Below, one piece after another: positions 32,857-43,499 of a stretch of DNA of 64,000 bases. This DNA is from Hormiphora californensis (Eukaryota; Ctenophora; Tentaculata; Cydippida; Pleurobrachiidae), in the NCBI GenBank assembly GCA_020137815.1, contig CM035362.1, forward strand, positions 2,750,391 through 2,814,390, read 5' to 3'. Below the pieces are notes generated by a model. That model was not told where the DNA came from. It saw only the letters and a program-made list of their open reading frames with translations, and did not search any database. The position numbers were made by a program, and so were the translations under genes. Position 1 is the first letter of the stretch. Each line of letters starts with the position of its first letter.

Positions 32857-34077
32857 ATGCCACGAAGGTTTCACTATTTTGTGTGGTTGATCATCCTTTC
32901 AGTGGTCTTCCTCCTGCTGCGATACAATTACGATAGCCAAACAGCGGACAACAACCTGCTGCGTTACAATTACGATAACCAAATAGCGGACAGTAACCTG
33001 AATCAGTTTCCTGTACTAATCAAGGAGCCAGCGAATAAAGAGGATGCTGAGAAGGATGCTGTGAAGGATGCTGAGAAGGATGCTGTGAAGGATGTTGGGA
33101 AGGATGCTGAGAAGGATGCTGTGAAGGATGTTGGGAAGCTGATATGTGAGGAAATGAACACAGAACAGTTCAAAACACTGATGAGGGAACGGAATCAACA
33201 TACCCAAGAATGGTGCCACGTCCACCCCAATGCACCCAAAAGTCCTAGGGAGATTTGGCATTATAAAAAGGTTGGCGAGACCGGGATTAACTGGTGTCCT
33301 GTGTTCAAAGCGGCAAGCAGCAGTACTTCGGCGTTCTTCTGCCCTCTCTACTATGATGACTGTAAAATTTTGGGAGCTGAAATATGGAGGAATAAAAACT
33401 TTTTTGGCGTACTTAGCAAAGCCAAAAACCTTCTCGTTGTGCGGCATCCGTTTGAGAGGATGCTTTCGGCTTACAGGGACAAAATTCAAAGCCCCAATCC
33501 AGATGACCCATATCTGGTACCCGTCATGAGAAATATCGTCTTCAAATTCAGAAAAGTTGATGTTGTTAGCAAGAAAGATCTTTTAGAGAGGGCGGTAACC
33601 GAAGCTGCAGACTACCTGAGAGCCCAGCCACATTTTAACCGGGGCCATCTTTCTTTTGTTGAAGGTTCTGATAATCCCTACTTGAACCCAATCTCGGCAA
33701 CATTTGAAGAGTTTGTAAGGGGGGTCATAGATAATTTCGTACCAGGAAGCTCCCACTGGAGACCCGCTGTTAACTATTGTACCCCCTGCGGTATGAACTA
33801 CGCGTATATCATCAAGTCTGAAGAATACACCTGTGAATTTGATCATTTCCTAAGAGCTATTGGACACAAATCTGAAGATCGAATTGATAAAAGGGTGAAT
33901 TTCAATCCTGTTAGAGCGCCGAAAGACAGAACTGATGTTTATAAGTTTTATGCAAGTATACCAGATAACTTGTTAGACTCTCTGTATGATTATTTTAAGA
34001 GCGACTGTGAGATTTTTCAGTATGATTGTAAGGAACTTATAGAGACGGTGAAGCTTCAAAAACAAGGACAAACGTAG
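32857..34077 (+). CDS. Carbohydrate sulfotransferase (HNK-1/chondroitin sulfotransferase-like), 406 aa
   Basis: Start chosen at 32857 (MPRRFHYFVWL) because an acceptor-like TTTTATACAG precedes it at 32840 and the protein then has a type II architecture: short cytoplasmic tail, one membrane segment (residues about 7-21, FVWLIILSVVFLLL), a stem, and a lumenal catalytic domain. The longer frame from 32749 is probably intron. The 3'-phosphate-binding motif of PAPS-dependent enzymes is clear (LLVVRHPFERMLSAYRDK, about residue 193), and GINWCPVFKAASSSTS (about 143) fits the 5'-PAPS loop, though the usual PKVG wording is altered. The stem holds an acidic/basic repeat of EKDAVKDA units (residues 61-94). 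It would transfer sulfate from PAPS to glycans in the Golgi; the acceptor is unknown. Confidence 0.88.
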   Translation: MPRRFHYFVWLIILSVVFLLLRYNYDSQTADNNLLRYNYDNQIADSNLNQFPVLIKEPANKEDAEKDAVKDAEKDAVKDVGKDAEKDAVKDVGKLICEEMNTEQFKTLMRERNQHTQEWCHVHPNAPKSPREIWHYKKVGETGINWCPVFKAASSSTSAFFCPLYYDDCKILGAEIWRNKNFFGVLSKAKNLLVVRHPFERMLSAYRDKIQSPNPDDPYLVPVMRNIVFKFRKVDVVSKKDLLERAVTEAADYLRAQPHFNRGHLSFVEGSDNPYLNPISATFEEFVRGVIDNFVPGSSHWRPAVNYCTPCGMNYAYIIKSEEYTCEFDHFLRAIGHKSEDRIDKRVNFNPVRAPKDRTDVYKFYASIPDNLLDSLYDYFKSDCEIFQYDCKELIETVKLQKQGQT

Positions 34078-34136
34078 GGCGCTATATTTTAAATCTGGGA
34101 AAGGGTGGTCTTAATTTCTTAATCTCATGTTTTCTA

Positions 34137-34142
34137 TTAAAT
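34137..34142 (+). terminator. Variant polyadenylation signal ATTAAA
   Basis: ATTAAA 60 bases after the sulfotransferase stop codon; no AATAAA occurs closer. Confidence 0.4.
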
Positions 34143-34233
34143 AACAATTTATGCAACTGATCGCTTCCGGCTTCAATTGTCATACTTCAATGTTCACATT
34201 CACAATGTTCCTAGTTTGATCGGTTACAGTATC

Positions 34234-34298
34234 TTGTCTGGCGTTGTTAAGACCCTAATTTGACAGTGCGCTCAGATGGGGTCTGCAGCGCCAGACAG
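34234..34298. mobile_element. Micro-MITE, TGTCTGGCG family
   Basis: 65-bp foldback ending CGCCAGACAG with TSD ACAGTATC/ACATTATC (7 of 8). Confidence 0.75.
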
Positions 34299-34383
34299 AC
34301 ATTATCCGATTCTCTCTCACTCTTTGGACAAAACAGCTGATCAGAGTTGTTTTTGAAGTGCAGTTGCACAGATGCTGCACAAG

Positions 34384-34468
34384 TTGGTGACATAGACACC
34401 TGGCAAGACCCCCCGCACAGAGTTGTGTGCTGGGAGGTCGAGGTCGCGCCAGGTGTCTATGTCACCAA
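34384..34468. mobile_element. Palindromic MITE with 9-bp TSD, TTGGTGACAT family
   Basis: 85-bp foldback flanked by CTGCACAAG and CTGCACAGG (8 of 9). Confidence 0.8.
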
Positions 34469-34844
34469 CTGCACAGGTATCAGCTCCTCCTCGCAGAACA
34501 TCCCCCTTCCTGGAGAAGTCTGAAGTATCCAGTGCAGAATTGAGTTGTAATTTTGTCTAGTATATCCAGATACCAGTCCCATTCAAACTCTCTATGCACT
34601 CGGAATGGGAACGAATGTATTCCAGGTAGGGGGGCTATCTAATCGGTAAGCGGACTCTATACTAGTGCTAAAATCACGAAAAGCGAACTTGAGATTTCGG
34701 CCGGAAGCGAGAGTTTTCTGTGCCTCTATACTCGTTTAGAAGTGTTAGGGCTGTTATTTGGGTTCGAGGTTTCAGGTTAAGCAAAGCAAAAAAGCAAAAG
34801 CAGGACGGCTAGGATAAATCCAGTGCCGGGGGTGCTGATATCCC

Positions 34845-35370
34845 TTTCAATAACGTTCAGCCACGGTCCTTCCGGTACAGATTTCTCTGCAGCGTAGCCA
34901 GGCACCACCCCACAACATACGCACTCGTGTTGCTTTCGGGTCTCTCAAGAGAGCCCCTACCAATCATAGCTTGGTGGACTAGACGACATGCGCTAGATCC
35001 GGATCGAACCCTGGGGGTCACCACACACCAAAGTTAAAATTAAAATTAAAATTTTGATTTTAAACCCGCACACACCAACAGCCGTTAAAATTTCTCTCCC
35101 CCATTCTAAAAGTAACGATCTCGCGCGCGATTTTAACTGCGTGTTAAAATTTTGTCATCCAAATTCCAACGCGACCGTCAAAATCGTGCGTGAGATTGTT
35201 ACTTTTAGAATGGGGGAGAGAAATTTTAACGGCCGCTGGTGTGTGCGGGTTTAAAATAAAAATTTTAATTTTAATTTTAATTTTAATTTTGGTGTGTGCC
35301 TTGTGGTGACTGGTGACCCTGGACCTAATGCATGGGAGGCGAGTGTACTGGCCACTACACCACCCTGCCG
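34845..35370 (-). mobile_element. tRNA-derived SINE, copy 2, split by a palindrome
   Basis: Minus-strand head: GTGTAGTGGCCAGTACACTC (A-box side), then AGGGTTCGATCC (B box) after the insertion. The body matches 9500-9775. A ~280-bp palindromic element interrupts it at about 35018-35300. Confidence 0.75.
35018..35300. mobile_element. Long palindromic element (CACACACCAAAGTTAAAATT ends)
   Basis: Nearly the whole 280 bp is self-complementary: TTAAAATT-rich ends, then AATTTCTCTCCCCCATTCTA and its complement. Relatives: 39870-40190 (indel-ridden), 55951-56206, 59030-59270 and 60990-61087. Confidence 0.85.
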
Positions 35371-35741
35371 TCGAGGTTAGTGTTAGATATAGAGTCCTCC
35401 TTGGGTTTAGATATAGAGTCCGTTAGCACTAGAGTCCGCCTACCGGGGCTGTCTGGAACCGCAGACCCCGTCTGAGCGCACGAATCGGGGTCTGGCGCCG
35501 CCATTACCACACAGGGAGCTGGGAGGGACAGGGGCTGTCAGAGCATTGGCCTGACAGGCCAGGGGAGGCTCTGCGCCGCGAGAAACTGGACCTGTGCAGC
35601 ATTCGGCGCAGACGACTCACGGGGGGAAGGCGGTTTAAAACATGGAATTTAAAATTCTGGCCTTTGAGTTTAATTAGCATGCTAAAGTCGGATTTTTTGT
35701 TGTTGCCACTTGTTTTGGCTCTCACGCCTTTGTTTCTTGAC

Positions 35742-35814
35742 TGTCTGGCGCTGCGACCCATCTGAGCGCACTGTCGCTTTTAAGAATCAAATGGGGTATG
35801 GCGCCGCCATACAG
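35742..35814. mobile_element. Micro-MITE, CTGTCTGGCGC family
   Basis: 73 bp between perfect 8-bp repeats TTTCTTGA (35734-35741 and 35815-35822). Confidence 0.85.
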
Positions 35815-35882
35815 TTTCTTGACCGATTTTGTCAAATAAAAACTTTACGGACTCACAAAATTATGCTTTTTCCGATGATAAG

Positions 35883-35944
35883 CTGTATGGCGGCTCCATA
35901 CCCCATTTGACAGTGCGCTCAAATGGGTCGCGGCGCCAGACAGA
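35883..35944. mobile_element. Micro-MITE, CTGTCTGGCGC family, inverted
   Basis: 62 bp between perfect 8-bp repeats ATGATAAG. The uninterrupted host sequence (TTTCTTGACC...GATGATAA) is also seen near 47174-47402. Confidence 0.85.
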
Positions 35945-35980
35945 TGATAAGCGGCTTTTTGCCGAAAAGTGAGAGGAAGT

Positions 35981-36010
35981 AACTTGATGAAACTTGATGA
36001 AACTTGATGA
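35981..36010. repeat. 3' tail microsatellite of the minus-strand LINE
   Basis: Three AACTTGATGA units end the LINE whose RT lies at 36064-37827, resembling the short-repeat 3' tails of CR1-type elements. Confidence 0.8.
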
Positions 36011-36063
36011 ATAAACTTTATTACACAAAACATAAACGGTGTCAGTCTTTTAAACATCCCCCT

Positions 36064-37827
36064 TTAGCTCGAACCACTAGCACCCAAGAGGGAATTCCCA
36101 TTTTGAGTCCTATAACCCTTAACAGGTGGATTGTCCGGGTACTGATCCAGCCACCGTCCCAGCAAGACCTTGAACATATCCAATGTCTCTGCCGTGTTGA
36201 CCTCTCTCGGTAATGTATTCCATAACCGTGCAGCCCTCACAGCGAAGGAGTTGAAGTACTTAGTTGAGATAGACTTCTGTGCTCCGCTGTAAAGGGAAGG
36301 TACTTCGGCTCTGATGCCAAGCCGTTCATGGTGGTAGAACCGTGTATTCGTGCTATTTGGGGATGCACCGTTATAGATCTTCCACATCTGTATGATAGTA
36401 TAACGCTCTCTTCTTCTCTGAAGGGACATCAGTCTCAGTTTTTTCAACCGCTCCCAATAGTCCATTTGCGCCATATCCTCAATTCTCCTGGTAAACTGCC
36501 TCTGTACGCTCTCAAGAGCCTGGATGTCTCCTATAAGGTAAGGTGACCACAAAGGTGAACAGTATTCCAGTTTGCATCTAATCAAAGACTTGTAGAGTGT
36601 CAGCATAGTGTTCACTGACCTATCCTTGAATGCTCGTAACGCCCATGCAGCCATCCTTCTTGCTTCAGATGATGTCTTCATGACGTGTGGTGTCCAAGAG
36701 CAGTCATCCGAAAGCAGAATGCCAAGATCTCTGACACTTTTTGTTGGTTGTATGTTGTTGCCCGCTGGTGTCACATACAAGCGTAGTTCATTGTGAAACG
36801 GTAATTCTCGAAGAAGTGATGTCTTGTTCAGTTCATAGTGTACTACCTCGAATTTATCTTCATGGAGTACCATGCTGTTTGCTGCAGACCATTCTACTAC
36901 CCGCTCAAGATCTGCCTGTAGTTCTTCCCCACTTTCTTCAGACACAATTTTCTTCTGTAGTTTGGTGTCATCTGCAAATGTCCCAGTATCACAGTGCAGA
37001 ACTCGGCTTTGAAGATCTGCTACGTAGATGATGAAGAGAATTGGTCCAAGCACTGTCCCTTGTGGAACACCGCTTCTTACCACCTCGAAGCTTGATTTCT
37101 CACCCTCCACAACAACCGTTTGATACCTGCCTGATAGAAAATCTGTAATCCATGCAAGAACTTTTCCTCGGATTCCTAGTTTCTCGAGTTTAGCAAGGAG
37201 TATTGAGTGATTCACTTTATCGAAAGCCTTGCTATAGTCAAGGAAAACAACGTCCACTTCGTTACCACTGTTCAGCTCATTGAAGATATTGTCCATGTGA
37301 TTTAGGAGTTGGGTGAGGCGCCCTCTCCGTTTCCGAAAGCCATGTTGGCTATCTGGTAAGAGGTTGTTCTCTTCTAGATGATCTACCAGTTTATTCCTCA
37401 TTACTCTCTCGAAGGTTTTTAGCAGATTTGAGGTCAAAGAAACAGGGCGATAGTTAACTGCTAAAGTTTTGTCGCCACGTTTAAAGATGGGTGTTATGGA
37501 TTGGATCTTCAGAGTTTCTGGTGTTTTCCCATCCTCGAACGATTTCTCCCAGAGCAAAAACAGTGGGACACACAAAGTGTTTCTACACGCTGTCAGGATT
37601 TTCGCAGGGATATCGCCATCTGGTCCAGCAGATGATGGGTCTAGTTCAGCAAGTGCTGCCTTGATGTCCTCTGGAGAGAAATCAAAATCATCTAGGACCA
37701 CCTCACTTCCTTCCACCCATGACAGACTCTTGGCCAGGTCCCCATCGTCTGGATCACTGAAGGACAAAGTGGAGGCTGTCACGCACAAATACGACGCCGT
37801 GCGTGAAAAGGTGGATGACAACTTCAA
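36064..37827 (-). CDS. Non-LTR retrotransposon reverse transcriptase, 5'-truncated (LINE A)
   Basis: The reading frame is uninterrupted for about 587 codons. It shows the palm order of CR1/Jockey-type LINEs: GPDGDIPAKIL, YRPVSLTSNLLKTFERVM, QHGFRKRRG, VVFLDYSKAFDKVNH (motif A), SGVPQGTVLGPILF (motif B) and GTFADDTK (motif C, catalytic Asp pair). The thumb/C-terminal region LYKSLIRCKLEYCSPLWSP and LWNTLPREVN follows. The endonuclease and ORF1 are absent, so the copy is 5'-truncated, with the break somewhere in 37740-37830, where it meets LINE B head to head. The intact frame implies a young insertion. Confidence 0.9.
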   Translation of the reverse strand: MKLSSTFSRTASYLCVTASTLSFSDPDDGDLAKSLSWVEGSEVVLDDFDFSPEDIKAALAELDPSSAGPDGDIPAKILTACRNTLCVPLFLLWEKSFEDGKTPETLKIQSITPIFKRGDKTLAVNYRPVSLTSNLLKTFERVMRNKLVDHLEENNLLPDSQHGFRKRRGRLTQLLNHMDNIFNELNSGNEVDVVFLDYSKAFDKVNHSILLAKLEKLGIRGKVLAWITDFLSGRYQTVVVEGEKSSFEVVRSGVPQGTVLGPILFIIYVADLQSRVLHCDTGTFADDTKLQKKIVSEESGEELQADLERVVEWSAANSMVLHEDKFEVVHYELNKTSLLRELPFHNELRLYVTPAGNNIQPTKSVRDLGILLSDDCSWTPHVMKTSSEARRMAAWALRAFKDRSVNTMLTLYKSLIRCKLEYCSPLWSPYLIGDIQALESVQRQFTRRIEDMAQMDYWERLKKLRLMSLQRRRERYTIIQMWKIYNGASPNSTNTRFYHHERLGIRAEVPSLYSGAQKSISTKYFNSFAVRAARLWNTLPREVNTAETLDMFKVLLGRWLDQYPDNPPVKGYRTQNGNSLLGASGSS

Positions 37828-37864
37828 AAATCCTTTACTTGACGGGGTTAGTCAATTTTCAAAA

Positions 37865-39050
37865 AGAAAGGAAGGCATTTGATAAGGTGGACATAGGCAT
37901 TCTATTGGAAAAACTCCAGAAATATGGTGTCAAGGGCAGACTTTTATCTTGGCTAAGTAGTTTCCTTACCGATCGGATGCAAACTGTTATGGTCGACGGT
38001 GTCCCTTCCTCTTTCGCTCAAGTGATTAGTGGTGTACCCCAAGGGACAGTTCTAGGCCCAATCCTATTTCTCATATATGTGATCGACCTAGATTCTGTAG
38101 TCAAACACGGCTCGTCCTTGTCGTTTGCAGACGATACCAAAATCTTCTCTGCTATACGAACGCTACTGGATAAGGTCCTCCTTCAAGAGGATCTCAACAG
38201 CATCATTTCTTGGGCAGATATCAACAATATGTCGCTCCACCAAGCAAAGTTTGAAGTGATGAACTATACACTAAATCACACATCATCTCTCAGGGAAATG
38301 CCCTTTAGTGCCGAGAACTATACATATCATCTTTCAGACGGTAGAGCTATTATCCCTTCCCGTACCGTTCGTGATCTTGGCGTTCTTCTCTCCTCCGACG
38401 GTTCATGGTCAGCCCAGATATCTCGTGTAATATCAGAGGCGAGACGTATTGCTGGCTGGACCCTCAGTGCATTCAGGTCCCGTTCTCGGAGCACCATGGT
38501 TACCCTCTACAAATCCCTGGTGCGTCCACACCTGGACTACTGTTGTACTCTTTGGTCCCCCACCAAGATTGGCGATATCAGTCGTTTAGAGGATATTCAA
38601 CGTGCTTTTACTCGTAAAATCGCCGGCCTTAAAGGCCTGGACTACTGGCAGAGACTCCGATCCCTGTGTCTACTGTCACTTCAAAGACGTCGTGAGAGAT
38701 ACACTATGATAATGGTCTGGAAAATATACAATGGTGAATCACCAAACACCACCAACATGGGCTTTGTGGAGAGCCCCCGTTCTGGACCAAGAGCAATCGT
38801 TCCCAGATATTCTTATGAAGCTCAACGATCAAATCTCACCATGTTTGAGGGTTCTTTTGCAGTTAAGGGCCCCCAACTGTGGAACACTCTACCACGACAT
38901 GTTAAGGAGGCACCGACACTTTCCCATTTTAAATCACGCCTGGGTGTCTACCTTTGTTTCATCCCTGATACTCCACCTATTATCGGGTATCCATCTCAAT
39001 CGAACAACAACTCTATCCTGCAGTGGCGTCCTGATCAATTCCAATCTTGA
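37865..39050 (+). CDS. Non-LTR retrotransposon reverse transcriptase, 5'-truncated (LINE B)
   Basis: An open frame begins within RT motif A (KAFDKVDIGILL) and continues through SGVPQGTVLGPILFLIYVID (motif B), LSFADDTK (motif C), LYKSLVRPHLDYCCTLWSP and LWNTLPRHVK to a TGA at 39050. It is related to but clearly different from LINE A, and ends in a GAATT-repeat tail at 39145-39163. Everything upstream of motif A is missing. The true open frame starts at 37803 only because the junction sequence happens to be open. Confidence 0.88.
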
Positions 39051-39169
39051 TGAATGTTGTTTGTTGCTGAGCTGGTGTGTTATTAATGACTAATGAGGAG
39101 GTTTATTTTTTTAAATATCCTGTGTATTTGTGCGCAAATTATTTGAATTGAATTGAATTGAAATTACTT

Positions 39170-39432
39170 GACGTGACACGCCAAAATATTTATTTTGCAT
39201 TGCATGATAGAGCCGCGCAGTATTTATTCTGTCGCGCGCGCTGCGCTGCGGTCGCGGTCGCGGTTCCAATCACAAAAATAAAATTCTTAGAACAGTCGTG
39301 TTCCATTTTTCGTATTTTAACTTTTGCGTCTCTTTTTCCACTCACAGTCGTCAGTCCCAACAAAACGGCAACTGGTTTTGGTAAAACCACTTCTCTGATA
39401 GCTCTGTCAGGATGTTACGGTTAGTGGGACCA
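39170..39432 (+). pseudogene. Orphan copy of the 266-aa gene's promoter and first codons
   Basis: About 260 bp matches 47600-47843: CGTGACACGC, the CGCGCGCGCTGCGCTGCGG tract, CTCTTTTTCCACTCACAGTC and the first ATG with MLRLVGP. Homology ends about 20 bases into the coding sequence, and unrelated DNA follows. A truncated segmental copy. Confidence 0.8.
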
Positions 39433-39499
39433 CATCATGGAACGTCCCAACCCCGTCGTTTGGATAACAACCACTTCTCGCTCGATATAGTTGCTAAAT

Positions 39500-40615
39500 C
39501 CACGGGAAAAGCGAACTTGAGATTTCGGCCGGAAGCGAGAGTTTTCTGTGCCTTCTATACTCGTTTAGAAGTGAGGGCTGTTATTTGGGTTCAGGGCCCT
39601 TCAGGTTAAGCCAAAGCAAAAAACAGCAAAAGCAGACGGCTAGGATAAATCCAGTTTGCCCGGGGGTGCTTGATATCCCTTTCAATAACGTTTCAGCCAC
39701 GGTCCTTCGGTACAGATTTCTCTGGCCCAGCGTAGCCACGGCCACACCCCACAAACATTACGCAATCGTGTTGCTTTTCGGGCTATCAAAGAGAGACCAT
39801 ACCAATCCATAGCTTGGTGGAACCTCAGGACGTACAGCCGTAGATCCGGATCGAACCGCTGGGGTCCAACCAACACACCAAAGCCTAAAATTAAAAATTA
39901 AAATTGTGATGTTTAAACCCTGCACACACCAACTAGCCGTCTTACCAAATTTCTCCTCCCCATTCTAAAAGTAACGATCTCGCGCGCGATTTTAACTGCT
40001 GTTAAAAAATTTTGTCATCCAAAATTCCAACGCGACCGTCCACATAAATCGTGCGTGAGATTCGTTAACCTTTAGAATGGGGGACTAAGAGAATAAATTT
40101 TAACGGCTACCCCCCCGCCTGGTGTGTGCGGGTTTTTTTTAATAAGAAAAAATTTTAATCTGTAATTTTAATTTTAATTTTTGGTGTGTGCCTTGTGGTG
40201 ACTGTGGTGACACCCTGGACCTAAGGCATGCGGAGGCGAGGTTGTACTGGCCACTACACACCCTGCCGTCGAGGTTAGTGTTAGATATAGAGGTCCTCCT
40301 TGGGTTTAGTATTATAGACGTCAGTTAGCACTAGAGTTCACGCCAACCAGGGCTGTCCCTGGAACCGCAGACCCCGCTGAAGCCGCACGAATCGGGGGTC
40401 TGGCCGACCGCCATTACCACACAGGGAGCTGGGGAGGGAAAGCATCACAACCTCCAGTAGGGCTGTCAGAGCATTGGACTGACAGGCCAGGGGAGGCTAT
40501 GCGCCGCGAGAAACTGGACCCTGTGCAGCATTCACGGCGCAGGTAAACTCACGGGGGGAAGGCGGCTTTTTTAAAAACATGGAATTAAAATCTCTGCGCC
40601 TTTGACGTTTGAGTT
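39500..40615. repeat. Indel-ridden duplicate of 34680-35665
   Basis: The same SINE/palindrome/spacer order is repeated, but with dozens of 1-6 base insertions and deletions, spread evenly rather than in hotspots. The pattern fits unpolished long-read consensus more than evolutionary decay. Confidence 0.75.
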
Positions 40616-41699
40616 AGCATAAGGCCCACGGAAATGCTTAAAGTCATGCACATTGCACAATCAAGTCATGCCCACCAATCCACAGAACTCGGAAACGCGC
40701 GGAGTGCTTCGCGCGTTCTTGAGCTCAACGTGACCTTGCGTTGGTGGCCTTTCCCGTGTGACTTGATTTGTGCACCCCTGCACAACCCCCCCCCCTTGAC
40801 CACCACATTTCCGACACACCAGACACCCAACCCACCGGGCCTAATGCTAAAAACCCAAAAAGCTATGGAGGCGAGACACTGTGTTGAGACGCGCACAAGG
40901 CGACTGGTGCGCATTTGGCTATTGCAGGACCGCGCACCCTGTTTGTGAATTTCGAGTAAACATCTGCCAAAAAAAAGTTGAAAAAATTTTGTCTCCAACA
41001 GTTTTAAAATACTTTTTTGTTTTTTGACTTACGGCATGGCTTGCGGACGAAAAATAAGTTGGATAAACGGTGACGAGTAAAATCCCTTTTATGGTCAAAT
41101 TTGACTTTTTTGGCAAAACTCTGTCATTTCTTTCCAACATCGCCACAATCTTAGGCTCGTTGGGAAGAGAGTACTTTCCAATGATTAAACGGTCAATAAA
41201 CGTCAGGGCTAATATTCTCCTGAGGCTGTGTTTAAAAAAGGTCTGTTTGAAAGCTTTCTGTGTTAATTTCTTCGCCATTGTAGCGCGATTTTTGATGCTC
41301 CTGCGCCTGTAGTAAAGCCTTTCAATTTGAAGCGAGCTCAATGCAAAATTTTCAAAAAACGTTCCTCTTACCAACGCATTTCTCTCGCGTCTCCGTTGAA
41401 GGATAATAATTCCCAGGCTGTTGTCAGCCTTTGTTCCAGTAGTTAAGGCCTTTGACTTTCCGCAATTGCCCTGGTAAAGAATCTCTGTATATAGTTTCGA
41501 TCTGGATAACATCGCCGCTCTTGGTTGGAGAACATTAAGGGCGAGAACAGTATTCAAGTTTGGGTCTTAGCAGTGGACTTGAATGCGAGAGTTACCATAG
41601 GCTTCTCGGGGAGCCGGTTCTCTTGAAGTCCTAAAACTACACCCTAACAAGAACCAGAGCAACTCGGGGATGCCCTTCAAACTCGGAGTATTACAGAGT
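40616..41699. other. No recognisable gene
   Basis: A 212-codon minus-strand frame (41557-40919) is basic and shows no known motif, splice structure or duplicate; it is not annotated as a gene. Bases 40985-41300 are A/T-rich. Confidence 0.4.
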
Positions 41700-42650
41700 A
41701 TTACTTATGCCCATGAGCAGCATATTGTTTCTTTCCCAACCATCTCCGGTATCTGTCTCTAGATTTTCTTGTATGGCCTCCTTGTTCTTCCAATCCAGTA
41801 ATTGTGGCGGCTTTTGGCTGTCGGTCCGCGAAGGTAAGCGTACCTACCGGTCGTCCGGGATACCAAGTCACACACATATATGATGAATAGAGGGGTACAA
41901 GCACAGATCCTGATGGACCACTACGGTGACACTCTCGGCCTGGAGCATTGCTACGTCTATCACACAGTCTCGTGACCCTACCAGTGAGGAAGGCTCTATC
42001 CACTGAAGTAGCTCTTCCCCTGATACCCAGATCTTTTCAGTTTATGCAAGAAGGAACGGATATCAACCTTATCAAAGGGCTTTGACCTAAAGTCGATGCA
42101 GGCCACTCTACCTTCAAGACCTTGTTGAGGTCCTCCACGGGATAACATCCATTAGTGTTTCAAGAGTTGAGTAAGGCCAGTACCGTCCTGATTCTGAAAA
42201 TCCGTGTTGTTCGTACTGTCTATAGAATACCTTGCAACTCAACAAATTCAGTTATCTCCTTGCCACACCACTCGTTCGAAGGTTTTTGGTCACGTGCGTC
42301 ACAGTTGCTACCGGTCGGTAGTCTCCAAGCTATACTTTGTTTCCTTTCTGAATATAGGGGCTATTCTGCCTCGTCTCTTAAACCCTCCGGGAATGTGTTC
42401 CCTCAGCAATTCTGTCCCACAGTCTCCAACAGGGGGTAGGCTAAATAGCTTCGAAATTCCCTTAATATGAGAGCTGGGAATTCCATCTGTTCCGGGTGAC
42501 GCGTGAGTGTGGGTTTCAATTCTGCAAAGCGCTTCCTCAATATCTGCCGGTGTGAAGGTAATGTCGGCCAGTCCTCCGTCGCTCCTCGATAACCTAGACG
42601 GGGTCCCTCTAACCTTTACCTGAGATGGATTCGCTGAATGACCTTACTGG
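41700..42650 (-). pseudogene. Decayed non-LTR reverse transcriptase
   Basis: On the minus strand, pieces of RT wording appear in shifting frames: GIPSSHIKGISKLF, an APIFRKE-like stretch, ACIDFR then PFDKVDIRSFLHKLKRSG (motif A), and SGPSGSVLVPLYSSYMCVT (degenerate motif B). Frameshifts every 50-150 bases; no function expected. Confidence 0.7.
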
Positions 42651-43499
42651 GTTCTGGAGGAACTATGCCTTTTCCAGGGTAGTCATCATAAGGGGCGTCC
42701 TACTCGGGCGTTAATGAGGGGGTCCGATGTCTTGAGTGCTGTTTCCTCCTGCTGTTCACTTGGAGGAACTAGACGACCTTCGGGTTAGTCTTTGATCTGG
42801 GTCACAATCTAATGTTAATTCTTCTAGCATTTATCTGGTTGATTAAATGACTGCCTTGATTTTGGTGTTATAGTCTTTGATACAGCGACGAGTTTCTTCA
42901 ATCAGATTTTAACCAATTAAGTCGAAAGGCTTGCATGAGGATTGTAGGTCAGTAGGGTAGAGGGGTTATGGGTAACGTCTAGTGTGATGATCTGAATTTG
43001 AGAAGGGGGTATGCAAACCGAAAGGGGGACAGCGGATTACAGTGTGAGACAACAGTTTGAATGGCGGATGATGTTAGCATTGGTGTAAATCCAAATCAAG
43101 CCCCAAAGGCGTAGGCAGAAAGGGAAATTTTTTGGTTTGAGGAGTAGTGTAACAAAGGCAAGGGGCATAGTGCCAATAAATTTTGTCATAAGTAGTGGGT
43201 TAGCAATATGGTGTAATTATATGAGAAGTGAATAGACAATAAACAAGGGGTATTAATTGAAGGAAATGAATTAAGTACTTTACTTAATTCAGTAATATTA
43301 CTTGAATTAATTAATAATTAAGTAAGTAATTAATAAGTAATTCGATTAATAATTAATAATTAATAATTAATTAATTAATGTCATTACTTTAATTAAGTAA
43401 TTACTTAATTACTAATTACATTAATTCATTAATTCCTAATTAACATGGACTTCATCCTACTTAATTAATTAATAATCACTTCATTAATTCCTTCATAAT
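42651..43499. other. Non-coding; AATTAATT-rich from 43260
   Basis: Unique sequence followed by about 240 bp of TTAATTAA-type low complexity that grades into the CCTT array. Confidence 0.55.

Noticed and set aside
34990-35020. tRNA gene suggested by a B-box-like GGTTCGATCC complement
   Set aside because: The cloverleaf is incomplete, interrupted by a palindrome, and the flanks match other copies; it is a SINE head.
40919-41557. 212-codon minus-strand frame, basic protein
   Set aside because: No recognised domain, no splice structure or repeat support, A/T-rich composition; kept only as an unexplained ORF.
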